DNA of 64,000 nt from Agromyces luteolus. GTDB lineage: Bacteria > Actinomycetota > Actinomycetes > Actinomycetales > Microbacteriaceae. The stretch is from positions 86,755 through 150,754 of the forward strand of contig NZ_WODA01000004.1 in assembly GCF_009729855.1 (NCBI RefSeq), read 5' to 3'. How positions within the stretch are numbered: position 1 is the stretch's first letter; the number at the start of each line of letters is the position of its first letter. Position numbers and translations under genes: made by a program. The notes beneath the pieces are model-generated. The model was not told the DNA's origin. It worked only from the letters and a program-made list of their open reading frames with translations, and did no database searches. Shown one piece after another: positions 54,632 through 63,895 of the stretch.

Positions 54632-56358
54632 GAGCGGTCTCCTTCGGTGGTCGGGGTGGTGGGGGCGGTGGGGCCGGCGTCGGCGACCGAGCCGGCGGGG
54701 GCGGATGCCTCGCGGCCGGCGCCCGAACCGACGGCGGCGACCGCGACGGCCGGCGCGCGCTCGTCGAGCGCCTCGTCGTCGGAGGCGACGCGCCCGTCGG
54801 CGATGAGCGCGAGCAGCGAGTCGACCGTCAACCCGTCGTTCTCGAGGTCGGCGACGACGTTCCGGTCGCGCAGGACCACGACCCGGTGGCTGAGCCGCAG
54901 CACCTCCTCGAGCTCGGCCGAGATGAACAGCACGCTCATGCCGTTCTCGGCGAGGTTGAAGACGAGCTTCTGAATCTCGGCCTTCGCCCCGATGTCGATG
55001 CCGCGCGTGGGCTCGTCGAGGATCAGCAGGCGGGGTGCGATCGCGAGCCACCTGGCGAGCAGCACCTTCTGCTGGTTGCCGCCCGACAGGTTGCGCACGA
55101 GCGCGTCGGGGTTGCCGGGTCGGATGTTGAGGGCCTGGATGTAGGACTGCGCGAGCTCGTCCTGCTTCTTCTTCGGGATCGGCCGGAACCAGCCCCGATC
55201 GGCCTGCAGCGCGAGCACGATGTTGTCGCGCACGGTGAGCTCGCCGACGATGCCCTCGTCGCGGCGGTTCTCCGACGAGAACGCGATGCGCTTCGAGATG
55301 GCCTGACGCGGGGAGCGCAGCCGCACGTGCTCGCCGTGGATCGCGAGTTCGCCCGTGTCGGCGCGGTCGATGCCGCCGAGCAGGCGCGCGAGCTCGGTGC
55401 GACCCGAGCCGAGCAGGCCCGCGAGGCCGACGACCTCGCCGACCGCGATCGGCAGGTCGGCCGGCTCGATCGCGCCCCGGCGACCGAGCTTCGTCGCCGA
55501 GACGAAGGTCGCGGCATCCGTCTCGTCGACGACCGCGGCGTGCGCCCGGTGCTCGAGGTCGTCGAGTGCGGTGAGCTCCTTGCCGATCATCTTCTGCACG
55601 AGGTCGATGCGCAGCAGCTCGTCGACGAGGTACTCGCCCACGAGCTGGCCGTTGCGGAGCACCGTGAGGCGGTCGCAGATCTCGTACACCTGGTCGAGGA
55701 AGTGCGAGACGAAGAGGATGGCGACGCCCTGGTCCTTCAGCGAGCGGATGACGCGGAAGAGCTCGGCGACCTCGTCGGCGTCGAGGCTCGACGTCGGCTC
55801 GTCGAGGATCAGGACCTTCGCGTTCACGTCGATCGCGCGCGCGATCGCGATGAGCTGCTGCACGGCGAGCGAGTGGTCGCCGAGGAGCGACCACGGGTCG
55901 ACGTCGAGCCCGAGGCCCGCGAGCAGCTCGGCCGAGCGGCGGCGCATCGCGCGCCAGTCGATGCCGCCGAAGCGGCGGGGCTCCCGGCCCAGCATGATGT
56001 TCTCGGCCACGGAGAGGTTCGGGAGGAGGTTGACCTCCTGGTACACCGTGGAGATGCCCGCGGCCTGCGCCTGCGCGGGCCCCGCGAACGAGACCCGTTC
56101 GCCCGCGAGCGTGATCGTGCCGGCGTCGATGCCGTAGACGCCGGTCAGCGCCTTGATGAGGGTCGACTTGCCCGCGCCGTTCTCGCCCATGAGCGAGTGC
56201 ACCTCGCCGGGGAACATGCGGAAGTCGACGGCGTCCAGGGCCTTCACGCCCGGGAAGCCGATCGAGATGCCGCGCATCTCGACGACCGGCGCCGGTGCGG
56301 TCGCCGTCGCCGGTGGCGCTCCCTGTGCCGGTGCGGCGGGTTCGGTCTGCTGGGTCAC
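54628..56358 (-). CDS. ytfR: Sugar ABC transporter ATPase (YtfR-like)
   Basis: 576-aa tandem ATPase of the CUT2 class. Walker A GENGAGKST in the first half and a degenerate GLLGSGRTE in the second; signature HSLAVQQLIAIARAI in the first and LSGGNQQKVLLARWL in the second. This asymmetry is normal for the family. A Pro/Ala/Thr-rich tail of about 55 residues extends beyond the usual end. GTG at 56358 is chosen because GGAGAG lies just upstream; ATG at 56370 is the alternative. It follows the receptor gene across a hairpin. Confidence 0.93.
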   Translation of the reverse strand: MTQQTEPAAPAQGAPPATATAPAPVVEMRGISIGFPGVKALDAVDFRMFPGEVHSLMGENGAGKSTLIKALTGVYGIDAGTITLAGERVSFAGPAQAQAAGISTVYQEVNLLPNLSVAENIMLGREPRRFGGIDWRAMRRRSAELLAGLGLDVDPWSLLGDHSLAVQQLIAIARAIDVNAKVLILDEPTSSLDADEVAELFRVIRSLKDQGVAILFVSHFLDQVYEICDRLTVLRNGQLVGEYLVDELLRIDLVQKMIGKELTALDDLEHRAHAAVVDETDAATFVSATKLGRRGAIEPADLPIAVGEVVGLAGLLGSGRTELARLLGGIDRADTGELAIHGEHVRLRSPRQAISKRIAFSSENRRDEGIVGELTVRDNIVLALQADRGWFRPIPKKKQDELAQSYIQALNIRPGNPDALVRNLSGGNQQKVLLARWLAIAPRLLILDEPTRGIDIGAKAEIQKLVFNLAENGMSVLFISAELEEVLRLSHRVVVLRDRNVVADLENDGLTVDSLLALIADGRVASDDEALDERAPAVAVAAVGSGAGREASAPAGSVADAGPTAPTTPTTEGDRS

Positions 56359-56477
56359 GGTGCTCTCCATCGAGTCCGCGAGCGGATGCTTCCATCCGCT
56401 CGGCTCATGCGCCGCTGGCGGCGCGGGTGGGACGAAGTGTACGGGTGCGCGGCATGGACGACCGCGCACCCGGGCCG

Positions 56478-56504
56478 GCCGGCGGGCGCCGCTGGCGCCC
56501 GCCG
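56478..56504 (-). terminator. Intra-operon hairpin after the sugar-receptor gene
   Basis: CCGGCGGGCGCC (56478-56489) pairs with GGCGCCCGCCGG (56493-56504), a 12-bp stem with a 3-nt loop, 8 bp past the receptor stop. It matches the arrangement at 18636-18666 and probably raises receptor over ATPase expression. Confidence 0.55.
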
Positions 56505-56511
56505 GACCGGG

Positions 56512-57495
56512 TCAGTACTGGCGAGCGGGCAGGGCCTCGATCGCCTCTTCCTGCGTGAAGGTCGTCTCCTCGGTGATGATGCGCTTCTCGGGCGTCTCAC
56601 CGTCGTTGATCTGCTTCACGATGTCGACGAGCTGCGCCCCGAGGAGCGGCGAGCACTCGACGATGAAGTTGATCTTGCCGTCGGCGAGGGCCTGCATGCC
56701 GTCCTTCACCGCGTCGACCGTGACGATCTTGATGTCGACGCCCGGCTCCAGGCCGGCGGCCTCGATCGCCTCGATCGCACCGAGGCCCATGTCGTCGTTG
56801 TGCGCGTAGATGAGGTCGACGTCGGGGTTCGACTTCAGCAGCGCCTCGGTCACCTGCTTGCCCCCCGCACGGGTGAAGTCGCCCGTCTGGCTGGCGACGA
56901 CCTCGAGGTTCGGGTTCGCGGAGATGACCTCGGCGAAGCCCTCGGCGCGGTCGATCGCGGGCGCGGCGCCCGTCGTGCCCTCGAGCTGGATGATCTGCAC
57001 CGGCTCGGACGCGTCGGCGTACTCGTCGAGCACCCACTGGCCGGCCTTCTCGCCCTCCTCGACGAAGTCGGAGCCGAGGAAGCTCACGTAGAGCGAGTCG
57101 TCCTGCGAGTCGACCGCGCGGTCGGTGAGCACCACGGGGATGCCGGCGGCCTTCGCCTCGTTGAGCACGGCGTCCCAGCCGGTCTCGACGACGGGCGAGA
57201 ACGCGATGACGTCGACCTGCTGCTGGATGTACGAGCGGATCGCCTTGATCTGGTTCTCCTGCTTCTGCTGCGCGTCGGAGAACTTGAGCTCGATGCCCGC
57301 CTCCTCGAAGGACGCCTGGATGTCCTTCGTGTTGGCCGTGCGCCAACCCGACTCGGCGCCGACCTGGGCGAATCCGACCACGAGTTCGTCGAGCGGCTTG
57401 GGACCCTCGGCCGCGGCGTCGCCGCTGGTGGCGCATCCGGTGAGGGCGAGGAGCATCGCGCCGGTGGCGGCGGCGATGCCGATGAGCTTCTTCAT
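56512..57495 (-). CDS. ytfQ: Sugar ABC transporter substrate-binding lipoprotein (YtfQ-like)
   Basis: 327-aa periplasmic-binding-type lipoprotein; the signal ends LLALTGC with Cys21. The mature protein matches the CUT2 sugar receptors: VVGFAQVGAESGWRTANTKDIQ, VDVIAFSPVVETGWDAVLNEAKAAGIPVVLTDR, and LIYAHNDDMGLGAIEAIEAAG. These residues are close to YtfQ, which binds furanose sugars. AGGAGG lies upstream of the ATG at 57495. Two adjacent TTAGCGCT-type operators lie about 90-120 bp upstream, tying the importer to arabinose control. Confidence 0.93.
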   Translation of the reverse strand: MKKLIGIAAATGAMLLALTGCATSGDAAAEGPKPLDELVVGFAQVGAESGWRTANTKDIQASFEEAGIELKFSDAQQKQENQIKAIRSYIQQQVDVIAFSPVVETGWDAVLNEAKAAGIPVVLTDRAVDSQDDSLYVSFLGSDFVEEGEKAGQWVLDEYADASEPVQIIQLEGTTGAAPAIDRAEGFAEVISANPNLEVVASQTGDFTRAGGKQVTEALLKSNPDVDLIYAHNDDMGLGAIEAIEAAGLEPGVDIKIVTVDAVKDGMQALADGKINFIVECSPLLGAQLVDIVKQINDGETPEKRIITEETTFTQEEAIEALPARQY

Positions 57496-57586
57496 CAGCT
57501 GGAACCTCCTTGTTCACTGCCGGCGTCTGGGCTGCTGCGGAGTCTCGGTGCGCCGGGCGGCCGGTTCATTCGGGCCGCGTTTGGAA

Positions 57587-57618
57587 TGTTAGCGCTCACA
57601 AGTGAGCGCTCACAAGTG
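57587..57618. promoter_or_regulatory. Two adjacent arabinose-regulon operators before ytfQ
   Basis: TGTTAGCGCTCACA (57587-57600) is followed at once by AGTGAGCGCTCACAAGTG, whose GTGAGCGCTCAC core (57602-57613) is a perfect dyad. The AGCGCT centres are 14 bp apart. Confidence 0.65.
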
Positions 57619-57671
57619 TGATTTCGATAACGGATGCATCACGGCGTCACGGTGCCACCGGTCGGACTGAG

Positions 57672-57945
57672 ATTGCCTGATCAAGCAATGAATCGCGCTG
57701 CGCCATCGCCGTCGATCCGTTCGCGTGCCACGACCGCCCAGACCCGATGTGATCGCTCATCTTCCACGCGCACGCCATGCGGCGCGGGTTCGCGAGTCGA
57801 CCGGACTGCTCGTCGCGACCGCGCGCGCGTGGCGCGTACGGGCGGTCGCGGGGCCCCGAGGCGGACGAACGCCGACCCGCCGAGTGCGCGGATTCGCGAC
57901 GAGCGCGCACGCGCGCGACCGCGCGGGGGTCGCCGAATCGCGCAC
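57672..57945. repeat. Gene-free stretch with two inverted repeats
   Basis: Between ytfQ and the HhH gene (57496-57979) I see no gene. ATTGC...GCAAT (57672-57689) is a short dyad. GTGCGCGGATTCGCGAC (57884-57900) and GTCGCCGAATCGCGCAC (57929-57945) form an imperfect 17-bp inverted repeat of about the size of the dispersed palindromes, with different arms. Confidence 0.35.
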
Positions 57946-57979
57946 CCGGTGCGCAGCCGCACGATGCGGCAGCCGCCGC

Positions 57980-58558
57980 CTACTGCTTCGCGGCCTTCGC
58001 CGCCGCCTTGGCGGCCTGCTTCGTGGCGCGGACCTTCGCGAGCGACTCCGGGTCGACGATGTCGGCCACCGAGGAGTACGACCCCTCGTCGCCGTAGTGT
58101 CCGGCGGCGGCGCGCCATCCGCTCGCCTCGAGCCCGCATTGCTTGCCGAGCAGCGCCAGGAAGATCTTCGCCTTCTGCTCGCCGAAGCCCGGCAGCGCCT
58201 TCAGTCGCTTCAGGACCTCGGCGCCGTCGGGGTCGCCCTGCGTCCAGATCGCGGCGGCGTCGCCGCCCCAGTCGTCGCGCACGGCCGCGGCGAGCGCCTG
58301 CACGCGCCCGGCCATCGAGCCCGGGTAGCGGTGCACGGCCGGAGGCTGCTTGAACGCATCGACGAACCGCTCCGGGTCGACCGCCGCGATCTCCGCGGGC
58401 TCGATCGTGCCCACGCGGTCGCGGATCTTCGCCGGCCCGGCGAACGCCGTCTCCATCGCGACCTGCTGGTCGAGCAGCATGCCCGTGAGCAGTGCGAACG
58501 CGTCGCTGCCCAGCAGGTCGTCGGCAGCGGCATCCCCGGTGATGTTGAGCGTGGTCAT
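57980..58558 (-). CDS. HhH-GPD-type base-excision DNA repair protein
   Basis: 192-aa protein of the actinobacterial HhH-GPD group. LLTGMLLDQQVAMETAFAGPAKIRDR matches the start of the glycosylase fold, and LKALPGFGEQKAKIFLALL is the helix-hairpin-helix. A basic Ala/Lys tail (TKQAAKAAAKAAKQ) ends the protein. It probably removes damaged bases, although the catalytic Asp expected after the HhH is not obvious, so activity should not be assumed. ATG at 58558 is used because GGGAGG lies nine bases upstream. Confidence 0.82.
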   Translation of the reverse strand: MTTLNITGDAAADDLLGSDAFALLTGMLLDQQVAMETAFAGPAKIRDRVGTIEPAEIAAVDPERFVDAFKQPPAVHRYPGSMAGRVQALAAAVRDDWGGDAAAIWTQGDPDGAEVLKRLKALPGFGEQKAKIFLALLGKQCGLEASGWRAAAGHYGDEGSYSSVADIVDPESLAKVRATKQAAKAAAKAAKQ

Positions 58559-58805
58559 GGGGTCCATCCTCCCACCGGGGGTGGTCCGGCGGGCGGTCGC
58601 GGCGCGCGCCCTCGGCAGCCGGTCGTCGGACGATCCTCGCGACACGCCGGACGCGCACGGCGCGCCACTCAGAATCTCCGACCACGGGCCGGCGCGAGTT
58701 CGACGCCCTGCGCATTCCGGACAGGAACTGGCCGCATGGTGCGCGACACTGATCGCGTCAGCCCAGCCGGGGCATCCCCGGCCCGGCCCGAACAGGAGGA
58801 CCACC

Positions 58806-59186
58806 ATGGACTGGAAGATCGAGCTCATCCACGTGCCCGTGACCGACGTCGACCGGGCGAAGGCGTTCTACGTCGACAAGCTCGGCTTCAACGCCGACCA
58901 CGACCAGCGCGTGAGCGACGACCTGCGCTTCGTGCAGCTCACCCCGCCCGGCTCGGCCTGCTCGATCGCCTTCGGCGAAGGCCTCGGCAACACGCTCGAG
59001 CCGGGGTCGCTCGACGTCATCCAGGTCGTCATCGCCGACGCCGACGCGGTGCTCGCCGAGTTGCGGGCCAAGGGCGTCGAGGCCGAGGGAGTCGACGAGC
59101 AGGCGTGGGGCCGCTTCATCTCGCTGCGCGATCCCGACGGCAACCGCTGGACGCTGCAGCAGCTGCCCGACTACGGCGCAGCCTGA
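58806..59186 (+). CDS. VOC family protein (glyoxalase/bleomycin-resistance-like)
   Basis: 126-aa VOC fold protein: WKIELIHVPVTDVDRAKAFYVDKLGFN is the first beta-alpha-beta unit with the metal-ligand His, and FISLRDPDGNRWTLQQLP the last strand, where the usual C-terminal Glu is replaced by Gln. That replacement suggests it may not be a metal enzyme. AGGAGG precedes the ATG. It stands alone between the repair gene and the LacI gene. Function unknown. Confidence 0.87.
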   Translation: MDWKIELIHVPVTDVDRAKAFYVDKLGFNADHDQRVSDDLRFVQLTPPGSACSIAFGEGLGNTLEPGSLDVIQVVIADADAVLAELRAKGVEAEGVDEQAWGRFISLRDPDGNRWTLQQLPDYGAA

Positions 59187-59220
59187 CGAACGGATGCCGC
59201 GCGGCCGGTGCAACGCCACC

Positions 59221-59274
59221 GCATGAGAATCCGGCCCTCAGCCCCGCACGAGCGCTCGTCCCCCGGATTCTCAT
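59221..59274. repeat. Palindromic intergenic repeat, copy E
   Basis: GCATGAGAATCCGG (59221-59234) and CCGGATTCTCAT (59263-59274). It lies in the short gap between the convergent VOC and LacI genes, where it could also terminate transcription. Confidence 0.7.
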
Positions 59275-59313
59275 CCGGCAGGAGCGTACGGCAGGCGCGT
59301 GCGGCACGAGCAG

Positions 59314-60486
59314 TCAGCCGCGCGGCGGCGCCGTGCTCGCGCGCACCACGAGTTCGGGAACCCGCGAGGTGCGGTCGGGCGCCGCCGCCTCGTCGCGCAG
59401 CACGTCGGCGACGGTGGCCATGATGTCGCGGCCGAGCGAGTCGAAGTCCTGCCGCACGGTCGTGAGCGGCGGCGTGAAGAACGCGGCCTCGGGGATGTCG
59501 TCGAACCCGACGACGCTGAGCTCGTCGGGCACCGCGACGCCGGCCTCGTGGCAGGCGTGCAGCAGGCCGAGCGACATCTGGTCGTTGCCGACGAACACGG
59601 CGGTCGCCCACCGGTCGGCGAGCAGGCGTCGGCCCGCCGCGTGGCCGGATGCCGCGAGCCAGTCCCCCACGATGGGATCGCGCACCTCGAGCCCGTGCGC
59701 CTCCAGCGCGGCGGCGAAGCCGCGGCGGCGCTCGGCGGCGTCCATCGAGTCGGCGGGGCCCGCGACGTGCGCGATGCGCCGGTGCCCGAGCCCGATGAGG
59801 TGCTCCGTCGCGAGGCGGGCGCCCGCCGCCTGCTCGAACGAGACGCGGTGCAGGCCCGGTTCGGGCTCGGATGCCACGGCCACGACGGGCACGCCCGCGT
59901 CGATGCCGCGCAGCACGTCGATGCCCTCGCGCTCGCCCGAGATGAGGACGATCGCCTCGACCCGCTGCAGCACGAGCCGGTGCACGGCCTGCGTGAGCAC
60001 GTCGGCGTCGAGCGTGCGCATGCTCGCCTGGCTGACCGCGTACCCCGCCTCGCGGGCCGCCTCGTTGAACCCGAGCGCGGCGCTCGAGGGGCCGTAGTCG
60101 GGGCGTCCGGCCTGGATCAGCCCGATCGAACCCGACCTGCGCTGGGCCATGGCCCGGGCCGTCGGCGACGGCGTGTAGTTCAGCGCCGCGATCGACTCGC
60201 GCACGCGCTCCCGGGTCGCGGCGGCCACGCCGGGCAGGTCGTTGAGCACGCGCGAGACGGTCTGGTGCGAGACGCCCGCGTGCCGTGCGACGTCGAACAT
60301 GGTCGGCACGCCCGCCGACCCGGGCGCCGATGGCGAGCCCGAGGCATCCGACCCCGAGGCATGCGGCCCCGAGGCATCCGAGCCCGAGACATCCGAGCCC
60401 GAGACATCCGCCCCCGTCGGCACACCCGCCGCGGACGCCCCGACCGGGTCGTCGCCGACCCGCGCCGAGGCATCCGCCCTGCTCAT
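59314..60486 (-). CDS. LacI family regulator of the arabinose locus (copy 2)
   Basis: 390-aa LacI regulator paralogous to 51317-52447: PTMFDVARHAGVSHQTVSRVLNDLP is nearly the same HTH, and RPDYGPSSAALGFNEAAREA and FDDIPEAAFFTPPLTTVRQDF match too. The N-terminus carries an unusual 60-residue extension with degenerate SGSDA pentapeptide repeats encoded by 15-bp tandem repeats. GGAGG precedes the ATG at 60486. It begins 11 nt after araA and is the last gene of araB-araA-lacI, suggesting an autoregulatory loop through the araB operators. Confidence 0.9.
   Translation of the reverse strand: MSRADASARVGDDPVGASAAGVPTGADVSGSDVSGSDASGPHASGSDASGSPSAPGSAGVPTMFDVARHAGVSHQTVSRVLNDLPGVAAATRERVRESIAALNYTPSPTARAMAQRRSGSIGLIQAGRPDYGPSSAALGFNEAAREAGYAVSQASMRTLDADVLTQAVHRLVLQRVEAIVLISGEREGIDVLRGIDAGVPVVAVASEPEPGLHRVSFEQAAGARLATEHLIGLGHRRIAHVAGPADSMDAAERRRGFAAALEAHGLEVRDPIVGDWLAASGHAAGRRLLADRWATAVFVGNDQMSLGLLHACHEAGVAVPDELSVVGFDDIPEAAFFTPPLTTVRQDFDSLGRDIMATVADVLRDEAAAPDRTSRVPELVVRASTAPPRG
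60343..60417. repeat. 15-bp tandem repeats inside the LacI gene
   Basis: About five units of the form CCCGAGGCATCCGAC (variants CCCGAGACATCCGAG) run in frame and encode the Ser-Gly-Ser-Asp-rich N-terminal extension. Confidence 0.65.
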
Positions 60487-60497
60487 GGGGCCCTCCT

Positions 60498-62021
60498 TCA
60501 GAGGCCCTGCGCCAGTCGGTAGTAGGCCTGGTTCCACCGTACTTCGCGCCCGAACTCGCGCAGGTCGGTGGACTCGTCGATGACGAGCAGCTCAACGCCG
60601 GCCATCTCGGCGAAGTCGCGGAACACCTCGACGCCGACCGCGGTCGACATGACCGTGTGGTGGGCGGCGCCGGCGGTGAGCCACGCGGCGGCCGAGGTCT
60701 GGAAGTCGGGGGCGGGCTTCCAGATCGCGCGGCCGACGGGGAGCTTCGGCAGGGCCTCGCGCGGCGCGACGTTCTCGACGACGTTCGCGGTGAGGCGGAA
60801 CCGGTCGCGCATGTCGGAGAGCGCGACGACGACGGCGGGGCCGGGGTCGGCGGTGAAGACCAGGCGCACCGGGTCCTCCTTGCCGCCGATGCCGAGCGGG
60901 TGGATCTCGAGGCTCGGTCGAGCGGTCGTGATCGACGGCGCCACCTCGAGCATGTGCGCGCCGAGGATCAGCTCGTCGCCGGGCGTCATGTCGTAGGTGT
61001 AGTCCTCCATGAGCGTCGCACCGCCGGGCAGGCCCGCGCCCATGACGTTCGCGACGCGTACGAGGATCGCGGTCTTCCAGTCGCCCTCGGCACCGAAGCC
61101 GTAGCCCTCGGCCTGCAGGCGCTGCACCGCGAGTCCGGGAAGCTGGCGAAGCGCCCCCAGGTCTTCGAACGACGTCGTGAAGGCGCCGAAGCCGCCCTCC
61201 TCGAGGAACGAGCGCAGCCCGATCTCGATCGCGGCGCCGTACCGCAGCGACTCGTGCCGGTCGCCGCCGCGCCGCAGCTCCGGCGCGACGTCGTACTCCG
61301 CCTCGTAGACGGCGACGAGTGCGTCGATGTCGGTATCGGATGCCGCGTGCACGGCGTCGGCGAGCTCGTTCACGCCCCACGTGTTGACCTGCACGCCGAA
61401 CCGCAGCTCGGCCTCGGTCTTGTCGCCCTCGGTGACGGCGACGTAGCGCATGTTGTCGCCGAAGCGCGCGAGCTTCAGGCTGCGGGATGCCGCGAGGCCG
61501 GCCGCCGCACGCTGCCACGTGCCGAGCTCGCGCTGCACGCGCGGGTCGGAGGCGTGCCCGACGATCGTCTTCCGCGGCACGCCGAGCCGGGTCTGGATGT
61601 ACCCGAACTCGCGGTCGCCGTGCGCGGCCTGGTTCAGGTTCATGAAGTCGAAGTCGATCTCGGCGTACGGCAACTCGACGTTCGCCTGCGTGTGCAGGTG
61701 CACGAGCGGCTTCTGCAGCGCGTCGAGGCCGGCGATCCACATCTTCGCGGGGCTGAAGGTGTGCATCCAGGCGATCACGCCGATCACGTTCGGCGCGGCG
61801 TTGGCCTCGAGGGCGACCTGCCTGATCGCGGCCGAGTCGGTGAGCACCGGCTTCCACACGACCTTCACGGGCACGTCGGATGCCGCATCGAGCGCCTCGG
61901 CGATGGTGCGCGACTGGTCGGCGACCTGCGCGAGGGTCTCCGGGCCGTACAGGTGCTGGCTCCCGGTGAGGAACCAGACCTCGTAGCCGTCGAGCGAGGT
62001 GGTGAGCGGGGTGCGGGTCAT
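60498..62021 (-). CDS. araA: L-arabinose isomerase
   Basis: 507-aa AraA converting L-arabinose to L-ribulose in the cytoplasm. Family landmarks are [18 protein letters not shown] at the start, [33 protein letters not shown] and [11 protein letters not shown] near the end. Length matches AraA (about 500). ATG at 62021 is used; a longer in-frame extension overlaps the kinase gene. It lies 58 nt after araB in one operon with a LacI gene. Confidence 0.97.
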   Translation of the reverse strand: MTRTPLTTSLDGYEVWFLTGSQHLYGPETLAQVADQSRTIAEALDAASDVPVKVVWKPVLTDSAAIRQVALEANAAPNVIGVIAWMHTFSPAKMWIAGLDALQKPLVHLHTQANVELPYAEIDFDFMNLNQAAHGDREFGYIQTRLGVPRKTIVGHASDPRVQRELGTWQRAAAGLAASRSLKLARFGDNMRYVAVTEGDKTEAELRFGVQVNTWGVNELADAVHAASDTDIDALVAVYEAEYDVAPELRRGGDRHESLRYGAAIEIGLRSFLEEGGFGAFTTSFEDLGALRQLPGLAVQRLQAEGYGFGAEGDWKTAILVRVANVMGAGLPGGATLMEDYTYDMTPGDELILGAHMLEVAPSITTARPSLEIHPLGIGGKEDPVRLVFTADPGPAVVVALSDMRDRFRLTANVVENVAPREALPKLPVGRAIWKPAPDFQTSAAAWLTAGAAHHTVMSTAVGVEVFRDFAEMAGVELLVIDESTDLREFGREVRWNQAYYRLAQGL

Positions 62022-62079
62022 GTGCGTGTCCTTCTGGTGCTGGATTCGAGTGCGGTTGGCGGATGCCTCGGGGCGCGGG

Positions 62080-63687
62080 TCAGAGCGCCGCGACGGCGGC
62101 CGCCTCGGCGGCAAGGCCCGCCGCGTAGCGGTCGAGGTAGGCGGCGAAGCCGGCGACATCCGTCGGGTCGGGCTCGGCGACGTCGATCGCCGCGCCCGCG
62201 AAGACGCGCTGGTCGAGGTACGTGCCGAGGTCGGCCTCGTCGGTGTGCGCGAGGTACGCGGCGAGCACCGCGATGCCCCACGCGCCGCCCTCGGATGCGG
62301 TCTCGCCGACCGCGACGGGCGCGTCGAGCGCGCCCGCGAGGAAGCGCTGCGCGACCCCCGCGGTGCGGAAGATGCCGCCGTGGGCGGTCATGCGGTCGAG
62401 GCCGACGCCCTCGTCGTGCAGCACGCGCATGCCGAGCGCGAGCGTGCCGTACACGCCGTAGATCTGCGCGCGCATGAGGTTCGCGAGCGTGAGCCGGCTG
62501 TCGGGCGTTCGGACGACCATCGGCCGCCCCTCCTCGAGCCCGGCGATGGGCTCGCCCGCCAACTGGTTGTAGGCCAGCAGCCCGCCGGCATCCGCCTCGC
62601 CCTCGAGCGCCTCGCGGAACAGCGCGCCGAACACCGCGTCGCCGTCGAGCTCGACGCCCGCGGCCGCCGCGAACCGCCCGAAGACGCCCGCCCACGCCGC
62701 GAGCTCGCTCGCGCCGTTGTTGCAGTGCACCATCGCGACAGGATCGCCCGCAGGCGTCGTCACGAGGTCGAGCTCGTCGTGGGCGTTCGCGAGCGGATGC
62801 TCCAGCACGACCATCGCGAAGATGCTCGTGCCCGCACTGACGTTGCCGGTGCGCGGCGCGACCGCGTTCGTCGCGACCATGCCCGTGCCGGCGTCGCCCT
62901 CGGGCGGGCAGAACGGGATGCCGGCGCGGAGCGCGCCCGTCGGATCGAGGAGCGCCGCGCCGGCCTCGGTGAGCGAGCCCGCGACGCGGCCCGCGGGCAG
63001 CACCTCAGGCAGCAGCTCGGCGACCTTCAGGCCCGGCGCCCGCGAGGCGACGAGCTCGTCGTAGGCGGCGATGAGCGTCGCGTCGTAGTCGTTCGTCGCC
63101 GAGTCGATCGGGCACATGCCGGACGCGTCGCCGACGCCGAGCACGTTGCGACCGGTCAGCTTCCAGTGCACGTAGCCGGCGAGGGTCGTGACGCTCGCGA
63201 TCTCGGGCACGTGCGGCTCCTCGTCGAGGACCGCCTGGTGCAGGTGCGCGATCGACCACCGCAGCGGGATGTTGAGACCGAACCGCTCGCTGAGCTCCGC
63301 GGAGGCCGGGCCGGTCGACGTGTTCCGCCAGGTGCGGAACGGCACGAGGAGCTCGCCGTCGGCGTCGAACGCGAGGTAGCCGTGCATCATCGCCGAGACG
63401 CCGATCGCACCGAACGTCTCGGGCACGACGTCGTGGCGCCGACGGAGGTCGGCGACGAGGTCGGCGTACGCGGCCTGCAGGCCCGACCAGACCGACTCGA
63501 GCGAGTAGGTCCAGCGCCGGTCGACGAACTCGTTCTCCCACTCGTGGCTGCCGACGGCCAGCACCTCGGTCGGATCGGGCCCGACCAGGCAGGCCTTGAT
63601 GCGGGTCGAACCGAACTCGATGCCGAGCGACGTGCGCCCCTCGAGGATCGCCGCGCGCGCGGCATCCGTGGTCATGGTCTCGCTCAT
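62080..63687 (-). CDS. araB: FGGY-family ribulokinase/xylulokinase
   Basis: 535-aa FGGY carbohydrate kinase phosphorylating, in this context, L-ribulose. [17 protein letters not shown] is the first ATP-binding motif, [25 protein letters not shown] the sugar-binding region and [23 protein letters not shown] the FGGY signature area. Actinobacterial members are often labelled xylulokinase; linkage to araA argues for ribulokinase. ATG at 63687 has GGAGAC upstream. Two perfect GTTAGCGCTAAC operators lie 25-58 bp before the start. Confidence 0.9.
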   Translation of the reverse strand: MSETMTTDAARAAILEGRTSLGIEFGSTRIKACLVGPDPTEVLAVGSHEWENEFVDRRWTYSLESVWSGLQAAYADLVADLRRRHDVVPETFGAIGVSAMMHGYLAFDADGELLVPFRTWRNTSTGPASAELSERFGLNIPLRWSIAHLHQAVLDEEPHVPEIASVTTLAGYVHWKLTGRNVLGVGDASGMCPIDSATNDYDATLIAAYDELVASRAPGLKVAELLPEVLPAGRVAGSLTEAGAALLDPTGALRAGIPFCPPEGDAGTGMVATNAVAPRTGNVSAGTSIFAMVVLEHPLANAHDELDLVTTPAGDPVAMVHCNNGASELAAWAGVFGRFAAAAGVELDGDAVFGALFREALEGEADAGGLLAYNQLAGEPIAGLEEGRPMVVRTPDSRLTLANLMRAQIYGVYGTLALGMRVLHDEGVGLDRMTAHGGIFRTAGVAQRFLAGALDAPVAVGETASEGGAWGIAVLAAYLAHTDEADLGTYLDQRVFAGAAIDVAEPDPTDVAGFAAYLDRYAAGLAAEAAAVAAL

Positions 63688-63711
63688 CGTCGTGCGTCTC
63701 CACTGGGGTTC

Positions 63712-63745
63712 GTTAGCGCTAACAATCCCCAATGTTAGCGCTAAC
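63712..63745. promoter_or_regulatory. Two perfect operators of the araB-araA-lacI operon
   Basis: GTTAGCGCTAAC at 63712-63723 and again at 63734-63745, centres 22 bp apart (two helical turns). This is the cleanest form of the TTAGCGCT motif seen upstream of the GH43-GH51 and ytfQ genes. Confidence 0.75.
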
Positions 63746-63787
63746 GACCCGTTCGGCCAAGCGCTCGCGATCCCCTTCGCCGCACCC

Positions 63788-63895
63788 CTCCGCCGCCGCC
63801 CCGCTCCGCCGCCCCGCTCCGCCGCCCCGCGTGCACGCATCAGGAGATTCCGCTCGACGCGCCGCAGTCCCCCGGCGCGCCCGCGCGAATCTCCT
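63788..63895. repeat. GC-rich tandem repeat and inverted repeat at the window end
   Basis: About three copies of CGCCGCCCCGCTC lie at 63788-63830. AGGAGATTC (63842-63850) and GAATCTCCT (63887-63895) form a perfect 9-bp inverted repeat with the same overall size as the dispersed palindromes. I see no gene from 63688 to 64000. Confidence 0.5.

Noticed and set aside
60343..60417. CRISPR array
   Set aside because: The repeats are 15 bp in tandem, in frame within a LacI gene and without spacers. No other spaced direct repeats were seen in the window.
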